A stretch of 64,000 nucleotides of DNA, taken from Idiomarina loihiensis (GTDB taxonomy: Bacteria; Pseudomonadota; Gammaproteobacteria; Enterobacterales; Alteromonadaceae). The stretch covers positions 1,674,001-1,738,000 of the forward strand of contig NZ_CP074112.1 of assembly GCF_024584785.1 (NCBI RefSeq), in the 5' to 3' direction. Position 1 is the first letter of the stretch. Each line of letters starts with the position of its first letter. This document shows positions 8,819 to 17,480 of this stretch, piece after piece. The position numbers were made by a program, and so were the translations under genes. The notes beneath the pieces were generated by a model. It was not told the origin of the DNA, did not search any database, and worked only from the letters and a program-made list of their open reading frames with translations.

Positions 8819-10923
8819 CAACCAATCCGTCCAAACTTCAAGCCGACCCCTTGTTGGCATTCTTTAATAATTCGAAAGGCGGTTTTTAATTGGCGTCGCG
8901 TTAAGGTACTGAGCTCATCGGGGTCTAGCGCGTTCTTAGGCTGGTCACTGCCCCACGTCTGCAATTGGTGCTGTAGCCGTAGCTCAGTTAAAAATTGCCA
9001 AGCTTCTGCCAACGACTGGTTATCTTTATTATTGAGTAACTTACTGCCTCTCAATGCCTCTAAGCGAGCCAAGGTTTGCGGCACCATAATTCCTGCTTGC
9101 AAGGAATAAATGCGCACAATATCGTTAATCAAAGCAATGCCGTAACGCTTAATATTGATCAGATCCGAGTCTTTACCACTCTCGGTACCACGAAACCTAT
9201 TAAACAAGCCTAACGGCACCTGCACACTCACCTGTAAACGTGCCAAATTACCTAAGAAAAAGTCCTTTTGGGCCAGCCGTGCAACTTGCTCACGATAGCG
9301 TTGATATAGCCGTTTATTGCCGTAAACTAGCCGCGAATCGAAGAAGATTTGGCAATACATCAACGCCTTCGGCGTCGGGCTTTCCGTCCAGCTTTTAAAA
9401 CGCTCCAGCCAGCCATCCAAGGTGCGTCGACAATCCACATTCGAGGCCATAATATCGCCCGGACACAGCGGAATACCGCATTCATGCAAACCGCCACTCA
9501 CGTATTCGCCCAACCCTTTAAACCAATCCAACTGATTGTCGTTAAGCCCGTTACCCAGCAATAAACCATTATCTTGATCGGAACTCAGCACCTGGTCTTC
9601 ACGCCCTTGCGAGCCAAACGCTATCCAGCAATAGGGCCCCGGCGCAACCCCATGTTCTTGTTCATACAAACTGATTAATTTACGCGTCATACTATCGGTT
9701 AACGACGCCAGCAGCCGTCCCACCATGGTGGTGTCATGCACACGCGCAGCAAACGTCTGCATGTAGGCCGGAATATGCGCCGCCTCCGCCACTAGCTGCG
9801 CTTTACTCGCCGCTTTGTTCAGCGCACTGATCAGCATGATAGGTTCACTGCGCTGCTGCCGCATCAAATCGGTATTGGTGATCATCCCAATCGGCTGGTC
9901 AGCGTCATTAAGTACCGGCAAATGGTGGATATTTTCTTGCGTCATAATCGCCAACGCATCCATCAGGGTCTGGCGCCCATACACAGTCGCTGGGGCTTGG
10001 GTCATTACCGCATTCACCTGTAAATCGTAGGCCAATCCTTGCGCTACCACCCGATTGCGCAAATCACGGTCGGTCAAAATTCCGCACAACTTCACCGCCG
10101 CTGCTTCGCTATCTGCAGGGCTATTCGCCGCAGTCTCGTTTACCGCAGTGTCGTTTACCACAGTCCCCTTTACCACAGCCCCCTCTGCCGCCGCATTTTC
10201 TGCCACAGGTCCTTCTACTACCAATACCGAGGAGACTTTTTCGTCGCGCATGCGCTCGGCCGCTTCTTTGATGGTGGCATGAATAGACAACATCACCGGC
10301 GCTCGCACTATCACTTCGGCCACTGGCAATTGCAACGCATCATAACTGGCCACCGGCTCCTGCTTGGGCCCACTTGCAGACAGCCCCAGCGAACCCAGCT
10401 CAGTCGCACCAGCCGCGCCAGTATCCACCGCGCTCCCTTGACGGGTACCGCTACTATTAGCAGTACCCGCCAAACTGCCACGGCGCGTGACATCGCCTTC
10501 ACGCCGCGCCGTTTCTGAGAGCAAGCGCTGCTCATGTGCCCGGATAAAATATTGCTCGAACGCCCGCACATGCTGGCGTAGCTGGTCAAACACTGCGGCG
10601 GTAATAATGTAAATAATGCCGTCTTCAATCACCTGCAGCTTGTTCACCACCGCCCGCCCACTTAGCAAGCTCGGAAAACCAAACAAATCATGGGACTCAA
10701 GTCGCTCAATCAAATGCCCATCTGGCGCCAGCAAATCAAAACCGCCTGAACGCACAATATAAAGCGCTGGGCTATGTTGTTTAAACAGCCCATCCACATT
10801 GTGTTCGTTCACATAAGCAGCTTTAATTTGCCCCGCCACCCATTGCCGCTGCTCCCCATTGAGTTCATCAAAGGGCGGACAATCCAGTAAAAATCGTTGT
10901 ACTTCTAACAGTTCCGGTTGCAT
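8818..10923 (-). CDS. Cyclic-nucleotide-binding, CBS and DUF294 nucleotidyltransferase-like protein
   Basis: This cytosolic regulatory protein has about 701 residues. A cNMP-binding-like domain (about 5-115) is followed by a low-complexity linker, a pair of CBS domains (about 205-365, with LCGILTDRDLRNRVV and PIGMITNTDLMRQQ), and DUF294 (about 400-700). DUF294 carries the nucleotidyltransferase-like signature FGSQGRED...SSDQDNG. The ATG at 10923 follows GCGAGG at 6 nt; the frame also extends upstream to a TTG without such a site. A repetitive Ala/Val/Asn-rich insert interrupts the first CBS domain. The gene lies between the acetate symporter and the exonuclease, as in Vibrio and Shewanella. 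A role in sensing or modifying the acetate system is inferred from this context only. Confidence 0.88.
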   Translation of the reverse strand: MQPELLEVQRFLLDCPPFDELNGEQRQWVAGQIKAAYVNEHNVDGLFKQHSPALYIVRSGGFDLLAPDGHLIERLESHDLFGFPSLLSGRAVVNKLQVIEDGIIYIITAAVFDQLRQHVRAFEQYFIRAHEQRLLSETARREGDVTRRGSLAGTANSSGTRQGSAVDTGAAGATELGSLGLSASGPKQEPVASYDALQLPVAEVIVRAPVMLSIHATIKEAAERMRDEKVSSVLVVEGPVAENAAAEGAVVKGTVVNDTAVNETAANSPADSEAAAVKLCGILTDRDLRNRVVAQGLAYDLQVNAVMTQAPATVYGRQTLMDALAIMTQENIHHLPVLNDADQPIGMITNTDLMRQQRSEPIMLISALNKAASKAQLVAEAAHIPAYMQTFAARVHDTTMVGRLLASLTDSMTRKLISLYEQEHGVAPGPYCWIAFGSQGREDQVLSSDQDNGLLLGNGLNDNQLDWFKGLGEYVSGGLHECGIPLCPGDIMASNVDCRRTLDGWLERFKSWTESPTPKALMYCQIFFDSRLVYGNKRLYQRYREQVARLAQKDFFLGNLARLQVSVQVPLGLFNRFRGTESGKDSDLINIKRYGIALINDIVRIYSLQAGIMVPQTLARLEALRGSKLLNNKDNQSLAEAWQFLTELRLQHQLQTWGSDQPKNALDPDELSTLTRRQLKTAFRIIKECQQGVGLKFGRIG

Positions 10924-10944
10924 AAGAACCTCGCTTTCCAATCA

Positions 10945-10975
10945 GAAAAAAGCCCGGCAGTGCCGGGCTTTGCAG
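10945..10975 (-). terminator. Hairpin terminator/attenuator after the symporter gene
   Basis: AAAGCCCGG and CCGGGCTTT pair around a 5-nt loop just after the symporter stop at 10986. The leftward strand then reads a T-rich tract. It sits only about 20 bp upstream of the DUF294 start, so it may attenuate read-through within the cluster instead of ending it. Confidence 0.75.
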
Positions 10976-10985
10976 TAGCTCATCA

Positions 10986-12701
10986 TTAATGACTAGAGGC
11001 AGCGCCCGAGCCTTTCGGATACCGAATCGACTCAACCAAGTCTTGGGTATCCTGCGGCGCATCACCGGTCAGCTTGTGTACCACGTACGACACAATAAAG
11101 TTCAGTATCATACCGATAGTACCAATGCCTTCTGGCGAAATGCCGAACAACCAGTTGTCCGCAGTATTGGCAGCCGGGTTTACAAACTTGAAGTAAATAA
11201 TATACGCCAAGGTAAAGACCACACCCACTAACATACCAGCAATAGCACCTGTGCTGTTCATGCGCTTATAGAAAATACCTAATATAATGGCCGGGAAGAA
11301 ACTCGCTGCGGCCAAGCCGAACGCGAAGGCGACCACCTGCGCCACAAAGCCGGGCGGATTAATCCCGAACCAAGTAGACAGAGCAATAGCTACAGCGGCA
11401 GCGACCCGCGCCCACAGCAACTCTTGCTTATCGGTAATATTCGGCGTTAGCGTACGTTTCAACAAATCGTGCGACACCGACGTAGAGATAACCAACAACA
11501 AACCGGCTGAGGTTGATAACGCCGCGGCAACACCACCGGCTGCAACCAACGCCACTACCCAAGCTGGTAAATTAGCAATCTCAGGGTTTGCCAATACCAT
11601 GATATCGCGGTCAACGGTCATTTCGTTGCGCTCATCACCAGCATAGAACATTTTGCCGTCGTTGTTTTTATCTTCCCACTTAATCAAACCGGTTTGTTCC
11701 CAGTTTTTCACCCAATCTGGAGCCGCATCATATTCCACGCCAGCCATATCCGGACCGTTAACGGTGTTGATCAAGTTCACTTTGGCAAAACCAGCAATCG
11801 ATGGTGCAGTTAAATAAACAACTGAGATAAAGACCAATGCCCAACCCGCTGAACGACGCGCATCACGTACTTTTGGCACGGTGAAGAAACGCACAATGAC
11901 GTGTGGCAAGCCAGCAGTACCTACCATCAAGGCACAGGTAATAGCAAACACGTCGATCTTAGACTTCAAGCCAGAGGTGTAAGCCGCTAAACCCAGCTCT
12001 TCTGACAAACCATCCAAGCGCGCTAACAAGTATTGCCCCTCACCTGATACACCATCAGCAATAGTCGCACCAAAACCGGTTTGCGGCAAAATGTGCCCCG
12101 TCATTTGGAACGAGATAAAGATAGCTGGCACCAAGTATGCAAAGGCTAATACGCAGTATTGCGCTACCTGAGTATAGGTAATACCTTTCATGCCACCTAA
12201 CACGGTGTAGAAGAATACAATCACTGCGCCGATGTAAACACCGGTAGCAATTTCAACCTCTAAGAAGCGCGAGAACACCACGCCTACACCACGCATTTGT
12301 CCGGCAATGTATGTAAAGCTGATTAAGATTGCACAAATAACCGCAATAGTACGCGCTGTTTGCGAGTAATAACGGTCACCAATGAAATCTGGCACAGTAA
12401 ACTTACCAAACTTACGCAGATAAGGTGCCAAACACAGTGCTAATAACACATAGCCACCGGTCCAACCCATCAAGTACACACTGCCATCATAACCAGCAAA
12501 CGCGATAATACCTGCCATTGAAATAAACGACGCCGCCGACATCCAATCCGCAGCAGTTGCCATACCATTCATCACTGGATGGACGCCACCGCTCGCAACA
12601 TAGAAATCAGAGGTAGAACCGGCACGAGACCAAATCGCAATCGCGATATATAAAGCAAAGGTCGCACCAACGATAATAAACGTGAGAGTTTGAATATCCA
12701 T
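10986..12701 (-). CDS. Sodium:solute symporter, acetate-permease-like (VC_2705 subfamily)
   Basis: This 571-residue inner-membrane protein of the SSS family (about 13 membrane helices) should import acetate or a similar short carboxylate with Na+. It starts in a periplasmic-end helix (LTFIIVGATFALYIAIAIW) and carries family motifs such as GGMKGITYTQVAQY and ADWMSAASFISMAG. A hydrophilic insert at about residues 325-375 (KWEDKNNDGKMFYAGDE) is typical of the subfamily that pairs with a DUF4212 subunit. The start follows AAGGGG. The DUF4212 gene lies 11 bp upstream. Together with CrbS, CrbR and acs this fits acetate scavenging. Confidence 0.92.
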   Translation of the reverse strand: MDIQTLTFIIVGATFALYIAIAIWSRAGSTSDFYVASGGVHPVMNGMATAADWMSAASFISMAGIIAFAGYDGSVYLMGWTGGYVLLALCLAPYLRKFGKFTVPDFIGDRYYSQTARTIAVICAILISFTYIAGQMRGVGVVFSRFLEVEIATGVYIGAVIVFFYTVLGGMKGITYTQVAQYCVLAFAYLVPAIFISFQMTGHILPQTGFGATIADGVSGEGQYLLARLDGLSEELGLAAYTSGLKSKIDVFAITCALMVGTAGLPHVIVRFFTVPKVRDARRSAGWALVFISVVYLTAPSIAGFAKVNLINTVNGPDMAGVEYDAAPDWVKNWEQTGLIKWEDKNNDGKMFYAGDERNEMTVDRDIMVLANPEIANLPAWVVALVAAGGVAAALSTSAGLLLVISTSVSHDLLKRTLTPNITDKQELLWARVAAAVAIALSTWFGINPPGFVAQVVAFAFGLAAASFFPAIILGIFYKRMNSTGAIAGMLVGVVFTLAYIIYFKFVNPAANTADNWLFGISPEGIGTIGMILNFIVSYVVHKLTGDAPQDTQDLVESIRYPKGSGAASSH

Positions 12702-12712
12702 GGATGGGCCCC

Positions 12713-12979
12713 TTAGTCTTCGTGAACTTCGTATTTGTTATCAAGGGCCGCCATTCGTTTAACATAAATAAAAATCAGAATGACGAAAGAAATAATCGAC
12801 CCCTGCTGAGCAAACCAAAAGCCCAGTTTAAAGCCGAAAAAGGTAAATTGATTAAGCCAATCCACCAGGATAATGCCAAAGCCATAGGAAACGATAAACC
12901 AGACCGCCAGTAGCTTAAGCACCAGACTGATATTATCGCGCCAGTAGGCTTTTGCGAGTTCTTCGCTTTTGAAAGCCAT
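12713..12979 (-). CDS. DUF4212 small subunit of the sodium:solute symporter
   Basis: This 88-residue protein has two membrane helices (about 21-45 and 50-72) and belongs to the DUF4212 family of predicted symporter small subunits. Members are nearly always encoded directly upstream of a VC_2705-type symporter, as here (11-bp gap). It probably stabilises or modulates the large subunit. It is the first gene of the leftward operon. A 16-bp palindrome lies 84-99 bp upstream of its start and may be the regulator's site. Confidence 0.9.
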   Translation of the reverse strand: MAFKSEELAKAYWRDNISLVLKLLAVWFIVSYGFGIILVDWLNQFTFFGFKLGFWFAQQGSIISFVILIFIYVKRMAALDNKYEVHED

Positions 12980-13062
12980 ACGTCCTCCAGGTTGTTCTAG
13001 TTGTGTTTGTTATTGTGATTTGTTCACTATGCAATCTAGACGCCTAATGGCAATGTAGGAAA

Positions 13063-13078
13063 TACGACATTGGTCGTA
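13063..13078. promoter_or_regulatory. 16-bp palindromic operator candidate (TACGAC-N4-GTCGTA)
   Basis: TACGACATTGGTCGTA is a perfect 6+4+6 inverted repeat between the divergent symporter operon and crbS. The same 16 bp, read on the other strand, recur at 48606-48621. This is the size and symmetry expected for a LuxR-type response regulator, and CrbR is the obvious candidate. Assignment to CrbR is inferred. Confidence 0.6.
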
Positions 13079-13193
13079 AGGTTGATATTTCACCTGCCAA
13101 GTGGCTATCAATTATTAAGCATTGACTCAATCAGGTAAGATTTACTCTTGTCGCAGCCCCAAAAATCAATTAGCTTCGATCCGCAAATATTTT

Positions 13194-13286
13194 AGAACAA
13201 ACGTGGTTCGGGAGAACAAACGTGGTTCGGGAGAACAAACGTGGTTCGGGAGAACAAACGTGGTTCGGGAGAACAAACGTGGTTCG
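13194..13286. repeat. 19-bp tandem repeat, about 4.9 copies
   Basis: The unit acgtggttcgggagaacaa is repeated without change at 13201, 13220, 13239 and 13258, with partial units at both ends. It lies in the leader side of the crbS promoter region. The frame on the minus strand across it only translates the repeat and is not a gene. Confidence 0.95.
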
Positions 13287-13319
13287 TAATTCGTACGCTG
13301 CGCTGTTGGTCCGCGCTTC

Positions 13320-13428
13320 GCGCTGTTCGTAACAGTCAACCACGAACCCCGAACAGCGAACCCCGAACAGCGCAGCGGACGAATAGCGCAGCGCACGAAT
13401 AGCGCGAAGCGCGCACGAACAACGAACT
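13320..13428. repeat. Degenerate GC-rich repeats just upstream of crbS
   Basis: Variants of gaaccccgaacagc and gaatagcgcagcgcacg follow each other, partly complementary to the 19-bp tandem unit (gtggttcgggg against cccgaaccac). Together they could form long hairpins in the crbS leader. The region otherwise shows no gene. Confidence 0.7.
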
Positions 13429-13439
13429 AGGTATCCAAC

Positions 13440-16400
13440 ATGACCCTACTGCTGATACTTGCCTCACTAGCTTATATTGCCTTACTTTTTGCGGTGGCCC
13501 ATTGGGGCGACAAATCTAACTCGTTGGCCAACCGCATCAGTTATAAGCCCATCATTTACAGTATGAGCTTGGCCATCTATTGCACCAGCTGGACCTATTA
13601 CGGCGCGGTGGGTAACGCCGCGACAGGCGGGTGGGCCTATATTCCGATTTTGCTGGGGCCGTTTTTACTCTTTATTTTTGCCTTGCCACTACTGCAAAAG
13701 CTGGTCAGTGTTTCCAAACAACAGAACATCACCTCGATTGCTGACTTTATTGCGAGCCGCTACGGCAAACGGCAACGATTGGCGCTGTTCGTGACACTTA
13801 TCGCCGCGTTAGCAACCATTCCATACATTGCCTTGCAGCTCAAAGCGGTCGGCTTAACCTTTGTGGTGCTTACCGAAAACACCTCTGCTTTTACTGAATT
13901 TTCCATCAATGAGTTGATTGCGGCAGCGATTATGGCGGTGTTTGCCATGCTGTTTGGTACCCGTCACATTGAAGTCACTGAATATCGCAACGGCATGATT
14001 TTGGCCATTGCCTTTGAGTCTGCGGTAAAACTAGTAGCGTTGCTAGCGGCGGCCGTCTTTGCCTACATATTGTTTAACGACGCCTCGCCCGTTAGCATGT
14101 GGCAACAGCTGGCCAATCCCAGTAGCAAAGCCTGGAGTTGGGAAGCCCTAACAGAATTCGACTTTATCGTGCAGACTTTTATGGCGGCAGGGGTCATTCT
14201 CTGTTTGCCGCGCCAGTTTCATGTGGCGGTGGTTGATAACGTGGATGTAAACCATCTAAAAACCGCGCGCTGGGGTTTTCCGTTGTACTTGGTGCTGATT
14301 GCGCTTGCCATTGTGCCCATTGCCCTTGCCGGCCAATTATTCTTCGGTACCGGCGTGGACGGTGATACCTACGCCTTACGCTTACCGCTCCTACATGATC
14401 AAACCTGGCTCGCCGTATTTATCTTTATCGGTGGCTTTTCAGCCGCTACAGCGATGGTGATTATTGCCTCTGTAACCCTCAGCACCATGGTCACCAACGA
14501 TGTTATCATGCCGATTATTCTGCAGCGCCAACAGCGCTTCCCTACCGGCTTTCAAAATCGCCTACTGTTTATTCGTCGCGTTGCTATCGCCATTATCCTG
14601 TTACTCAGCTACCTCTGCTATGCCTTCTGGGCCGCCAACACCGGCTTAGTGAGTATCGGCTTGCTGGCTTTCTCGGTAGTCTTACAGTTATTGCCAGCGG
14701 TGCTTGGTGGCCTCTACTGGCGTCGTGGTCACGCCCGCGGTGTGTATGTTGGCTTAGGCGCCGGCTTGCTAGCTTGGCTATTTGCCGTGGCGCTGCCCAT
14801 GTACCTGCCTCACAACGGCAGCGATACCAGCATCATCACTCACGGCACCGTGATCAGTATGGCCATCAATACCCTTTGCTACGTGGTGTTCTCGATGCTG
14901 GCTCGGGCGCGCTTAGTCGATCGTATTCAAGCGACCGCCTTTGTGAAGCCGCGTAGTCATTTACAAGAACACACCATAGGTCGTCATCACCAAGCTACTA
15001 ACGCCGATATGGTGTTATTGCTGACCACCTTTGTGGGCGAAGATCGCTGTCATCAATTGCTGACGTTCTTTGCTGAAAGCAAAGGCGGCGTTACCATGAC
15101 TGCGGCCAACCGCGATGATGTGGCCTCGCGTGAGCTAATTGATTACGTTGAGCGGGCGCTAACTGGGGTACTCGGTGCCGCAACTGCGCGTTCACTGGTA
15201 GAAGCGGCCCTGCGCGACCGTCGCTTGCACTTAGAAGAGGTGGTGCACTTTTTTGACGACACCACCCAAGCCCTTCAAACCCAACAGTCTATTCTCTTCA
15301 GTAGCTTAGAGAATTTAGCTCAAGGCATTTCGGTAGTCGATGCCGAGCTGCGTTTAGTGGCTTGGAACAAGCGTTACCTTGATTTGTTTGAATACCCCGA
15401 AGGCATGGTCAAGCCCGGCCAGCCGATCGCCACGCTGATTCGTTACAACGCCGAGCGCGGCGAATGTGGCCCGGGTGAAATTGACGAGCTGGTCACCAAA
15501 CGCCTGAACTACATGCAAATGGGCTCGCCGCATCGATTTATTCGACGCCGCGGTGATGGCCGAGTGATTGAGATGGTTGGCAACCCGCTACCTACCGGTG
15601 GCTTTGTAACTTCGTTTACCGACATCACTGAACACGTCGAAACAGCTCAAGCACTCGAAGAAGCCAATATCGATTTAGAGCAGCGCATTAACGTGCGCCA
15701 GCGTAAAATTCGGGAAATTAACAACGAACTCACCGAAGAAATCGAACGCCGCCGCAAAGTTGAAGTCGAGCTAAAACAGGCTAAACAGGACGCCGAAGAA
15801 GCTAACGCCTCAAAGACTCGCTTTTTGGCGCTCGCCAGCCATGATATTTTGCAGCCGCTAAACGCCGCACGCTTATATCTAAGTGCCATGGATGAGCACA
15901 GTATGACGACCAATAATCGGCAGCTAGCAGGTAAGCTAGATACGGCGCTTGCCTCTACGGAGCACTTGCTCAGTACCTTATTACAAATAGCTAAAATGGA
16001 CCAAGGCGCGTTGCAACCGCAGTTCAGACATTGCGCCCTGCAAGATATTTTGGCGCCGCTGCTTAACGAGTATGCGGTATTAGCCGAACAACGCGGCATT
16101 AAATTACGCAGCCGCCTACAAGATGCGGTGGTTTACACAGACCCCACTTACTTGCGTCGCATCGTCCAAAACTTTTTATCCAACGCGGTTAAATACAACC
16201 GCGATAACGGCCGCGTGCTGTTAGGCGTGCGTAAGCGCGGTGAGCACCTAGTTATTGCCGTATGGGATACCGGGCTGGGCATCACCGCACAGCAGCGCCA
16301 TCGCATCTTTGATGCGTTTTATCGTGGCTCCAACACCCGCGTTGAAGGCGTAGGTTTGGGCTTAAGTGTTGCCAAGCGCATGAGTGAGCAATTACGCTGC

Positions 16401-16892
16401 GAACTCACCTTGGTCACTCACGAAGGCAAAGGCAGTTGTTTTTCGGTAACCGTACCTATGGGCAGTGCTGCCCAAGTGTACGAACGCCCTATGGTCGCCA
16501 GCGCCGATACGCCCAACTCCAACTTGCTACTGATATGCGTAGACGACGACCAAGAAAACCTCTCGGCCATGCGTGCGCTGCTAGAAAAATGGGGGTGTAC
16601 CGTAGAAACCTTTAATAGTAGCGCCACAGTACTTGAGTATGCGGCCACTCATCCACGCCCTGATGGCTTGTTACTGGACTATCAGCTGGGAGACGATGAC
16701 TATGATGGCTTACGTTTGGCGAAGGCCTTACGGCAGCACTGGGGCGACAATGTAGCCGCAGCATTAGTCACAGCCATGGGGGATGACAGCGTGCGCAAAC
16801 AAGCCCGTGAGAGTGGCTTGCATTTCTTAGCGAAGCCCGTTAAACCTGCGGCACTGAAAGCTCTGCTCAAACACATCGAACGCCATCGCTAA
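13440..16892 (+). CDS. crbS: CrbS-like hybrid histidine kinase with N-terminal symporter domain
   Basis: This 1150-residue membrane sensor kinase has an SSS transporter-like domain (about 1-490, 13 helices), a STAC-type linker (about 522-600), a PAS domain (about 625-735) and a coiled coil (about 740-790). The HisKA domain has phospho-acceptor His801 in SHDILQPLNAARL. The HATPase domain has NFLSNAVKYN, WDTGLGI and GVGLGLSVAKRM. A C-terminal receiver has an acidic pocket at Asp1035-1037, phospho-Asp1080 and Lys1132. This is the architecture of CrbS/CbrA kinases. CrbS of Vibrio cholerae activates acs through CrbR, and a CrbR-like gene lies next to acs at 25958. AGGT precedes the ATG. Confidence 0.93.
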   Translation: MTLLLILASLAYIALLFAVAHWGDKSNSLANRISYKPIIYSMSLAIYCTSWTYYGAVGNAATGGWAYIPILLGPFLLFIFALPLLQKLVSVSKQQNITSIADFIASRYGKRQRLALFVTLIAALATIPYIALQLKAVGLTFVVLTENTSAFTEFSINELIAAAIMAVFAMLFGTRHIEVTEYRNGMILAIAFESAVKLVALLAAAVFAYILFNDASPVSMWQQLANPSSKAWSWEALTEFDFIVQTFMAAGVILCLPRQFHVAVVDNVDVNHLKTARWGFPLYLVLIALAIVPIALAGQLFFGTGVDGDTYALRLPLLHDQTWLAVFIFIGGFSAATAMVIIASVTLSTMVTNDVIMPIILQRQQRFPTGFQNRLLFIRRVAIAIILLLSYLCYAFWAANTGLVSIGLLAFSVVLQLLPAVLGGLYWRRGHARGVYVGLGAGLLAWLFAVALPMYLPHNGSDTSIITHGTVISMAINTLCYVVFSMLARARLVDRIQATAFVKPRSHLQEHTIGRHHQATNADMVLLLTTFVGEDRCHQLLTFFAESKGGVTMTAANRDDVASRELIDYVERALTGVLGAATARSLVEAALRDRRLHLEEVVHFFDDTTQALQTQQSILFSSLENLAQGISVVDAELRLVAWNKRYLDLFEYPEGMVKPGQPIATLIRYNAERGECGPGEIDELVTKRLNYMQMGSPHRFIRRRGDGRVIEMVGNPLPTGGFVTSFTDITEHVETAQALEEANIDLEQRINVRQRKIREINNELTEEIERRRKVEVELKQAKQDAEEANASKTRFLALASHDILQPLNAARLYLSAMDEHSMTTNNRQLAGKLDTALASTEHLLSTLLQIAKMDQGALQPQFRHCALQDILAPLLNEYAVLAEQRGIKLRSRLQDAVVYTDPTYLRRIVQNFLSNAVKYNRDNGRVLLGVRKRGEHLVIAVWDTGLGITAQQRHRIFDAFYRGSNTRVEGVGLGLSVAKRMSEQLRCELTLVTHEGKGSCFSVTVPMGSAAQVYERPMVASADTPNSNLLLICVDDDQENLSAMRALLEKWGCTVETFNSSATVLEYAATHPRPDGLLLDYQLGDDDYDGLRLAKALRQHWGDNVAAALVTAMGDDSVRKQARESGLHFLAKPVKPAALKALLKHIERHR

Positions 16893-16897
16893 CAACA

Positions 16898-16921
16898 TAA
16901 GGGCGGCCCAGGCCGCCCTTA
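16898..16921. terminator. Hairpin between convergent crbS and lipoprotein genes
   Basis: TAAGGGCGG pairs with CCGCCCTTA over a short loop, 6 bp after the crbS stop and 6 bp before the end of the facing lipoprotein gene. It lacks a long U tract, so it is a bidirectional terminator of moderate quality. Confidence 0.65.
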
Positions 16922-16926
16922 GCTGT

Positions 16927-17379
16927 TTAGCGGTCTACCGATTGAACCACTTTACAAATACCACCCTCAAGCATCACGCCTGGCTTAGGCAGCATCTCAC
17001 AAGTACTCATCTCGCCCGTTTGCGCTATCTGTTGTACCCGTAACTCCGTGTACTCATTGGCGAGTGCTTGCAGCTTAGCAGCATCAGAACTCACCGTTGA
17101 ATACACCATATAAAACTCTGGGCCACCGCAGGCTCGCTTGCCCACCGCCAATAACTGGCACTGATCAAAACTATCGGCGCGCGCTATCCCAACTTCTTCA
17201 CGAATGGCTCTATCTAGCGTGGTTAAACGCTCACTCAAGCTCTGCTCTTGCACACTAGCTGGCTCACCAGCCGCATCCGGCATCGCACTATCCAGTTGCA
17301 CCGTGTCATCGGCACAACCCACCAGCGTCAGGCTAGCAGCTACTAGCATTGCAATTACACTTAAACGTGACATTCCCAT
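16927..17379 (-). CDS. Small lipoprotein of unknown function
   Basis: This 150-residue protein starts with a lipoprotein signal peptide (LTLVGC lipobox, lipidated Cys22) and an acidic linker. The mature part has four cysteines (in DQCQLL, RACGGP, STCEML and GGICKV), probably forming two disulfides. AGGAG precedes the ATG at good spacing. Charge after the cysteine (Ala-Asp) might favour inner-membrane retention. I do not recognise the family. It stands alone between crbS and the subtilisin genes, so context does not help. Confidence 0.8.
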   Translation of the reverse strand: MGMSRLSVIAMLVAASLTLVGCADDTVQLDSAMPDAAGEPASVQEQSLSERLTTLDRAIREEVGIARADSFDQCQLLAVGKRACGGPEFYMVYSTVSSDAAKLQALANEYTELRVQQIAQTGEMSTCEMLPKPGVMLEGGICKVVQSVDR

Positions 17380-17423
17380 GATGTTATTCTCCTGAGTATA
17401 AGCAACATTAGCTTAACCTCTAC

Positions 17424-17459
17424 TCTAAAAAAAACGGCGATAGAAAGCTATCGCCGTTT
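17424..17459 (-). terminator. Rho-independent terminator of the first subtilisin gene
   Basis: A 12-bp stem (AAACGGCGATAG / CTATCGCCGTTT, loop AAAG) is followed in the leftward direction by a T run. It lies about 22 bp beyond the protease stop. Confidence 0.88.
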
Positions 17460-17480
17460 CAATCTTTACACTCGAGTCAC

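Noticed and set aside
10039-10518. 159-codon plus-strand frame over the DUF294 gene
   Set aside because: Antisense shadow; the minus-strand domains are unambiguous.
13194-13286. CRISPR-like array
   Set aside because: The copies are directly adjacent without spacers, so this is a simple tandem repeat.
13166-13396. 76-codon minus-strand frame
   Set aside because: It only translates the 19-bp tandem repeat and neighbouring repeats.
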